Assembly (NCBI GenBank): GCA_016185915.1
Contig: JACPMP010000003.1
Location: 1 to 8,347 of the forward strand
Direction: 5' to 3'
From: Candidatus Woesearchaeota archaeon
GTDB lineage: Archaea > Nanobdellota > Nanobdellia > Woesearchaeales > GW2011-AR4
DNA: 8,347 nt
Both the position numbers and the translations under genes were made by a program. How positions within the stretch are numbered: the stretch's first letter is position 1; every line of letters begins with the position of its first letter. Shown here piece after piece: positions 5,151 through 8,347 of this stretch. The notes beneath the pieces are model-generated. The model saw only the letters and a list, made by a program, of their open reading frames with translations. It had not been told where the DNA came from and made no database searches.

Positions 5151-5702
5151 ATGGAAATGAATATTCAAAATCTAAAATTAAAAATCGGAGATAAAGCTCC
5201 GGACTTTAGTCTGCCTGGTGTTGATGGGAAGGCATATTCTTTGAGCGGTTTCAAAGGCAAAAAAATACTTGTTGTGGTGTTTATGTGCAATCATTGCCCT
5301 TATGTCCAGGCTTATATTGAAAGAATGAAAGCAATTCAAAGCGATTTTGGAGTCAAGAGCGTGCAGGTTGTTGGAATTAACTCAAATGACGAGGTTAATT
5401 ATCCAGACGACAGCTTCGAAAAAATGATAGAACTCAATAAACAAAGAAAACTTAATTTTCCATATTTAAGAGACGAAGATCAAACTGTGGCTTCAGCTTA
5501 CGGTGCACAATGCACTCCTGAATGCTTTGTTCTCGATGCTGACAGAAAGCTAAGATACCACGGAAGAATTGACGACAACTACAAAGACGAGAAGGCAGTC
5601 AAGACTTATGATTTAAGGAATGCGATTAATTCTCTGATACACAATCAAAAAGCTGCAATAGAATTGACGCCTGCAATTGGATGCTCGATTAAGTGGAGAT
5701 AA
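5151..5702 (+). CDS. Thioredoxin-fold redoxin (AhpC/TSA-like) with CNHC motif
   Basis: Cytoplasmic thioredoxin-superfamily protein, 183 residues from ATG 5151. I prefer this ATG because GGTG (5141-5144), an anti-SD match, sits 6 nt before it; an in-frame GTG at 5139 would use no ribosome site. Features in order: the redoxin entry GDKAPDFSLPGVDGK (13-27), FKGKK, VVVFMC46-N-H-C49-P-Y with a resolvable CxxC pair, NSNDEVNYPDDS, FPYLRDEDQTVASAYGAQCTPECFVLD, and the tail IGCSIKW. This matches a family widespread in bacteria with the same CNHCPY and C-terminal GCSIKW, so lateral acquisition is plausible but unproven. The role is probably thiol-disulfide exchange or peroxide reduction; the partner is unknown. 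It has its own promoter after a tRNA and converges on the glycosyltransferase gene with a 23-bp gap. Confidence 0.88.
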   Translation: MEMNIQNLKLKIGDKAPDFSLPGVDGKAYSLSGFKGKKILVVVFMCNHCPYVQAYIERMKAIQSDFGVKSVQVVGINSNDEVNYPDDSFEKMIELNKQRKLNFPYLRDEDQTVASAYGAQCTPECFVLDADRKLRYHGRIDDNYKDEKAVKTYDLRNAINSLIHNQKAAIELTPAIGCSIKWR

Positions 5703-5725
5703 GGATTTAGAATAATGATTTACAA

Positions 5726-6730
5726 TTACTTTTCTAAATTCTTCAAACACTCGTCATAATTATACTTCAACGCTTTATTATTAGGATTTTTCTTCAACTG
5801 CTCTTCCAAAATTTTCTTCGCCTGCTCAAATTTACCTATCGACATATAAACAACAGCAAGATTATTTGCTGGTGAAGGATTGTCTGGATTGTATTTAACA
5901 CTTTTTTTAAAATACTCTATTGCCCTATTCTTATCTTTCATCTGCAGATATATTTTCGCTATTTCTGAAAATATTAATTTATAATTTGGATTTATTTTGG
6001 CTGTTTTTTCAAAATATTTTAGCGCATTGCCAAAATCATTCCTCCCAAAATACATTCTTGCTGTTTGATAGTTATAGCGTGCATTTTCTGGCTCTTCCCC
6101 TAATTGTTTTAGAATAATTTTTGAGTATTGCTCTGTTTTTTCATTTATCAGATTTTCATTTTTTACAGAGCCAAAATGGTGCACTACAATATCAATCTTC
6201 TTATACTTTAGATTCTTTTCAACTATTGAATCTATTACTAATTCATGCACTCTATGTTTGAAGTGAAGCCCTAAATTATTTTTAAATAATCTTACTAGGA
6301 AATTAGAGATATAAAATGGATAATTTTTAATTAATTCAAAATTAGAATAATTTTTTGCAGCACCTTCAAAAAAATTTTTTATATAAGATCTTAGTTCCAA
6401 TGAAAAGCCAACAAAGTCTTCTGGGTTTTCAATTGCTTCTTTTATTTTACTTAAATCCTCTTTCGCAATTACCTCGTCAGCGTCAAGCACAAGTATCCAG
6501 TCTTTTGTTGCATGCCTCAAGCTTTCATTTCTTGCAGCGCTAAAATCATCAATCCATTTGAAGTCAAAGATTTTAGCATTGAATTTTTTTGCAATTTCTT
6601 TTGTCTTGTCTATGCTGCCTGTGTCCACAATTATTATTTCATTAACAATCTCTTTGGCATGGCTTAGGCATTGCTCTAGAAATTTTTCTTCGTTTTTAAT
6701 TATCATACATAAGGAGATTGTTTGAGACAT
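5726..6730 (-). CDS. Family 2 glycosyltransferase with C-terminal TPR repeats
   Basis: Cytoplasmic GT-A fold enzyme, 334 residues. The N-terminal domain begins ISLCMIIKNEEKFLEQCL and carries VDTGSID (35-41), the FSAARNESL motif and D83-A-D-E86, the metal and nucleotide-sugar binding DxD. It resembles the SunS/WaaE-like GT2 subgroup, which acts on peptides, lipids or lipopolysaccharide; donor and acceptor are unknown. A conserved HRVHE segment follows near 165-170. Residues ~210-330 form about three tetratricopeptide repeats (e.g. NALKYFEKTAKINPN, RAIEYFKKSVKYNPD, FEQAKKILEEQLKKNPN), probably for binding an acceptor or partner protein. No membrane segment is visible. A TATA element ~24 bp upstream implies a leaderless transcript. 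No other surface-glycan gene is adjacent. Confidence 0.93.
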   Translation of the reverse strand: MSQTISLCMIIKNEEKFLEQCLSHAKEIVNEIIIVDTGSIDKTKEIAKKFNAKIFDFKWIDDFSAARNESLRHATKDWILVLDADEVIAKEDLSKIKEAIENPEDFVGFSLELRSYIKNFFEGAAKNYSNFELIKNYPFYISNFLVRLFKNNLGLHFKHRVHELVIDSIVEKNLKYKKIDIVVHHFGSVKNENLINEKTEQYSKIILKQLGEEPENARYNYQTARMYFGRNDFGNALKYFEKTAKINPNYKLIFSEIAKIYLQMKDKNRAIEYFKKSVKYNPDNPSPANNLAVVYMSIGKFEQAKKILEEQLKKNPNNKALKYNYDECLKNLEK

Positions 6731-6748
6731 TTTTAATTTGATTAAACT

Positions 6749-6758
6749 ATTTATAAAT
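6749..6758 (-). promoter_or_regulatory. TATA box of the glycosyltransferase gene
   Basis: ATTTATAAAT on the minus strand is centred ~24 bp upstream of ATG 6730. No Shine-Dalgarno precedes the ATG. Confidence 0.55.
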
Positions 6759-6774
6759 TAAATATTGAATAAAT

Positions 6775-6858
6775 CTCGAGGCGAAAATTTAATGTGTGGA
6801 ATGTGAGAGCTCGCTCAACGAGGTCTCGCTCGCTCAGCTACCGAAAATTTTCGCCGAG
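6775..6858. repeat. Stem-loop element 1 (11-bp perfect inverted repeat)
   Basis: GGCGAAAATTT (6780-6790) is an exact reverse complement of AAATTTTCGCC (6845-6855). CTC (6775-6777) with GAG (6856-6858) extends the stem past a 2-nt bulge. Within it, GAGA (6805-6808) plus CTCG (6810-6813) pair with CGAG (6819-6822) plus TCTC (6824-6827), leaving one G-G mismatch and the loop CTCAA. The inner block is rich in CTCGCTC words. No ORF crosses it. Function unknown. Confidence 0.6.
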
Positions 6859-6861
6859 TCT

Positions 6862-6939
6862 AAAATTTGTAATTTGTCCCGCATGCGAGTGAGCGAAGCG
6901 AACTCGCTCACAAGTCGGGCAAATTACGGATTGAATTTT
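6862..6939. repeat. Stem-loop element 2, tandem to element 1
   Basis: GTAATTTG (6869-6876) pairs with CAAATTAC (6920-6927). After one bulged T, CCCG (6878-6881) pairs with CGGG (6916-6919). AAAATT (6862-6867) and AATTTT (6934-6939) can close the outside. The inner hairpin is GTGAGCGA (6889-6896) with TCGCTCAC (6904-6911), an 8-bp perfect stem with a 7-nt loop; GCGAGT with ACTCGC is a competing stem. Same design as element 1: an AT-rich outer stem around a GAGCGA-rich inner hairpin. Confidence 0.6.
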
Positions 6940-6967
6940 GATAATGAATATTAAATAAAATTTTGAA

Positions 6968-7040
6968 CGCCAAGGCCCGGATTTGAACCGAGAAGCCCTT
7001 GCGGGCAGCCTCACCAACTACCAGATTCTGCCACCTTGGC
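6968..7040 (-). tRNA. tRNA-like gene of 73 nt, abnormal D/anticodon region (Leu/Ser-like, possibly degenerate)
   Basis: Read on the minus strand. The acceptor GCCAAGG (from 7040) pairs perfectly with CCTTGGC (to 6969), with discriminator G. The T arm CTCGG-TTCAAAT-CCGGG is normal, and a hairpin GCCC-GCAA-GGGC sits where a class II variable arm would be, followed by TT. Only ~25 nt lie between base 9 and that hairpin, against ~36 needed for D and anticodon arms. GGCAG with CTGCC, or GGTAG with CTGCC around a 9-nt loop, can form, but not both together with the variable hairpin, and no loop has a proper T33-anticodon. It resembles a tRNA-Leu or tRNA-Ser missing ~11 nt. A well-placed TATA box suggests it is transcribed. 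Either a decayed tRNA or a non-standard one; I assign no anticodon. Confidence 0.55.
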
Positions 7041-7062
7041 GTAAATAAGAAGAATTGGCGGC

Positions 7063-7073
7063 GTATTTAAATC
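7063..7073 (-). promoter_or_regulatory. TATA box of the tRNA-like gene
   Basis: GATTTAAATAC on the minus strand is centred ~27 bp upstream of the first acceptor base at 7040. It sits just past the 3' end of the gene at 7085-8239, so the tRNA-like gene has its own promoter. Confidence 0.55.
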
Positions 7074-7084
7074 TTTTTTATAAA

Positions 7085-8239
7085 TTAAATAAAATACATT
7101 TGAAATGCTCCTTTTGTTGCTTCAACTGAAACATCTTTAAACTCAACAGTCCCTTTAAAATCGCGTCTTCTGGAGTTATACCTTCCAAAATCTTTTGTTG
7201 CCAACTCATCAAGACTAAATGATTGCAATAAACAACATGCGTTTTCACCTTTTAACCTTCTTTTGTGGAGCTGAGAAGTTAAATAACCCAAAGCATGAGC
7301 TGAAGTACGTTTAATTATTGCTGGAATACCTAATTCATTATTAACTTCTTCTTCAGAACTCATTCTTACATAATCGACTTTTATTTTTTTAAGAAGTTCA
7401 TCAGGGAATTCGGTTGCAACTAATAGAACTTTGCTTCCATAATATCTTGAAGTCGCAATGACAAGTTCCAATCTTTCTTTGTCAATTTTTTCTGGATCGT
7501 AAAAGACCACATTTCCCTTAAAATTGATTGAACCTAACGCGGAATATGGATAACTTAACACAAGTCTAGAATTTTCAACAGGGCTTAATTTTTTAATTAC
7601 ATCTTCAAGCAAATAAGATTTTGTTCTTTGAAAGACATAAAAAATTTCATCATCGTTCCAAATCCATGCCCCTTCCAATTCAATAGGCACACTATGTTTT
7701 CTGGAAAAATGACACGTCAATTCAGCAATATTTTCAGCGTGGTCTTCCAATCCGGATGGGCAATCCGCAAAAAGAGGAGAAACTTGTTCGCCTAATAAAG
7801 ATGTGTCTACTTGTGTGACACTTTTCTTTTTTATATCATAAATGTCGGCTTGCCTTTGTCTATAATAAAATCTATCTAAAGCCCAGTTATTTCCTGTGCC
7901 AATTGGCATACCAATACTATCTCCAGAAAACCCTACTATGCAAACTTCATCGGGATTTTTTACAAGCTTGCTAGCCAATCCCCAACACGCATTAATAATC
8001 CCTTCATTAGGGTCTAGATAAGAATGAGACCTCGATGTGAAACTAACATTCGTGCTTCCAATAACGGGATTTGATTTGATTGCATCAACAGAAAGTTCTA
8101 ATTGAACTTGATTTTTCCCATATTCCTGTTGTTTTTCCTTAATTCTTTCTACAAAATATTTTCTTAATCCTTTAAGATAATCTCTTAATAATTCTGCTAT
8201 CACTCCTTCGTAAAATAATTCTAGTCGAGCCCTATCCAC
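7085..8239 (-). CDS. Protein resembling part of a PEP synthase/PPDK ATP-binding domain
   Basis: 384 residues from GTG 8239; the in-frame TGA at 8243-8245 blocks any upstream start in this frame. Residues ~60-205 resemble the second half of the PPDK/PEP synthase N-terminal (ATP-grasp) domain: NVSFTSR (64-70, compare GVMFTxxP), GIINACWGLASKLV (80-93, compare the I-x-A-x-WGLGE-x-V signature), and PIELEGAWIW with DDEIFYVFQR (185-205, compare the DIEWA...LYLLQxRP strand that ends that domain). Residues ~215-384 are unassigned; IPAII near 310-315 faintly recalls the swivelling phosphohistidine domain, but no TxHxA motif is seen. Full PEP synthase is ~750-850 residues, so this is a fragment, a diverged stand-alone protein or a broken gene. 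Catalysis cannot be claimed. The start codon lies inside a strong hairpin, and another minus-strand frame overlaps it. Confidence 0.6.
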   Translation of the reverse strand: MDRARLELFYEGVIAELLRDYLKGLRKYFVERIKEKQQEYGKNQVQLELSVDAIKSNPVIGSTNVSFTSRSHSYLDPNEGIINACWGLASKLVKNPDEVCIVGFSGDSIGMPIGTGNNWALDRFYYRQRQADIYDIKKKSVTQVDTSLLGEQVSPLFADCPSGLEDHAENIAELTCHFSRKHSVPIELEGAWIWNDDEIFYVFQRTKSYLLEDVIKKLSPVENSRLVLSYPYSALGSINFKGNVVFYDPEKIDKERLELVIATSRYYGSKVLLVATEFPDELLKKIKVDYVRMSSEEEVNNELGIPAIIKRTSAHALGYLTSQLHKRRLKGENACCLLQSFSLDELATKDFGRYNSRRRDFKGTVEFKDVSVEATKGAFQMYFI

Positions 8240-8347
8240 CAGTCAATAGACATGGTGGCATTACGGGCTCGAAATTTATTCAATAAGAAATTAGCACGGT
8301 CTGGTTTGTTGACGAGTATTTCTGTCTGTCCAAGTATCTCATGTAGA
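8221..8347 (-). CDS. Open frame entering from the window edge, overlapping the next gene start by 19 nt
   Basis: In a different minus-strand frame from the 7085-8239 gene, the sequence is open from the window edge to a TAG at 8221 (41 codons; pieces: LHEILGQTEILVNKPDRANF, LLNKFRARNATMSIDWWIGL). The segment LGQTEILVNK faintly recalls the SFAGQxxTxLNV strand that precedes the region found in the downstream ORF, with MSIDWW near the CWASL position. If so, the two frames are one PEP synthase-like gene split by a frameshift at 8221-8242; otherwise this is the end of an upstream overlapping gene. Too short to decide. Confidence 0.4.
   Translation of the reverse strand, partial: LHEILGQTEILVNKPDRANFLLNKFRARNATMSIDWWIGLD
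8225..8272. repeat. Strong two-tier hairpin over the start of the PEP synthase-like ORF
   Basis: TCGAGCCC (8225-8232) and GGGCTCGA (8265-8272) form an 8-bp perfect outer stem. Inside, CCACCAGTC (8236-8244) pairs with GAC (8249-8251) and TGGTGG (8253-8258), with one bulged A and the tetraloop AATA. About 17 bp are paired in 48 nt. On the minus strand the GTG start at 8239 is in the inner stem. Confidence 0.6.

Noticed and set aside
5920..6543. Two short plus-strand open frames
   Set aside because: Antisense to the glycosyltransferase; compositionally Leu/Ser/Phe shadows.
6775..6939. CRISPR array
   Set aside because: Two dissimilar palindromic elements only; no regularly spaced identical repeats and no cas genes.
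6968..7040. tRNA-like sequence as an attachment site of an integrated element
   Set aside because: No integrase, flanking repeat of the tRNA 3' end or phage-like gene is visible in the window.

Overview
The window looks like an AT-rich archaeal genome, most likely a small-genome lineage of the DPANN type (Woesearchaeota/Pacearchaeota-like); that placement is inference. Support comes from an HMf-type histone, an archaeal-type glutamyl-tRNA synthetase with an N-terminal extension, TATA boxes about 24-31 bp upstream of genes (implying leaderless or short-leader transcripts), and tRNA genes interrupted by introns. One intron has a recognisable bulge-helix-bulge splice motif.

Layout. Positions 1-1186 (-) hold the first ~395 codons of gltX, cut by the window edge. 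It is divergent from a 70-residue histone gene (1364-1576, +). Then come a structured non-coding stretch (1594-1731), a tRNA gene with a T-loop intron (1826-1959, +) and a metallophosphoesterase (2003-2827, +). The phosphoesterase converges, with a 3-bp gap, on a lipoprotein with a cysteine-rich module and an M23-peptidase-like region (2831-4165, -). Positions 4259-4446 are the frameshifted C-terminal remnant of a second metallophosphoesterase, directly in front of a HIT-family hydrolase (4449-4859, +). A second interrupted tRNA follows (4898-5070, +; best modelled as elongator tRNA-Met), then a bacterial-like thioredoxin-fold protein (5151-5702, +). That gene converges on a family 2 glycosyltransferase with TPR repeats (5726-6730, -).

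Region 6731-7084 has no protein gene. It holds two tandem stem-loop elements and a 73-nt tRNA-like gene (6968-7040, -) that has acceptor and T arms but cannot form normal D and anticodon arms. The window ends with a protein resembling part of the ATP-binding domain of PEP synthase/PPDK (7085-8239, -). A second minus-strand frame, open to the window edge, overlaps its start, and a strong hairpin lies on the junction.

The protein genes are mostly unrelated housekeeping or accessory functions (translation, chromatin, phosphoester hydrolysis, envelope, glycosylation, redox) and form no long operon. The unusual theme is RNA: three tRNA loci, none of simple form, plus several intergenic hairpin elements with GAGCGAGC-type sequences. 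I see no CRISPR array, transposase, integrase or replication origin.
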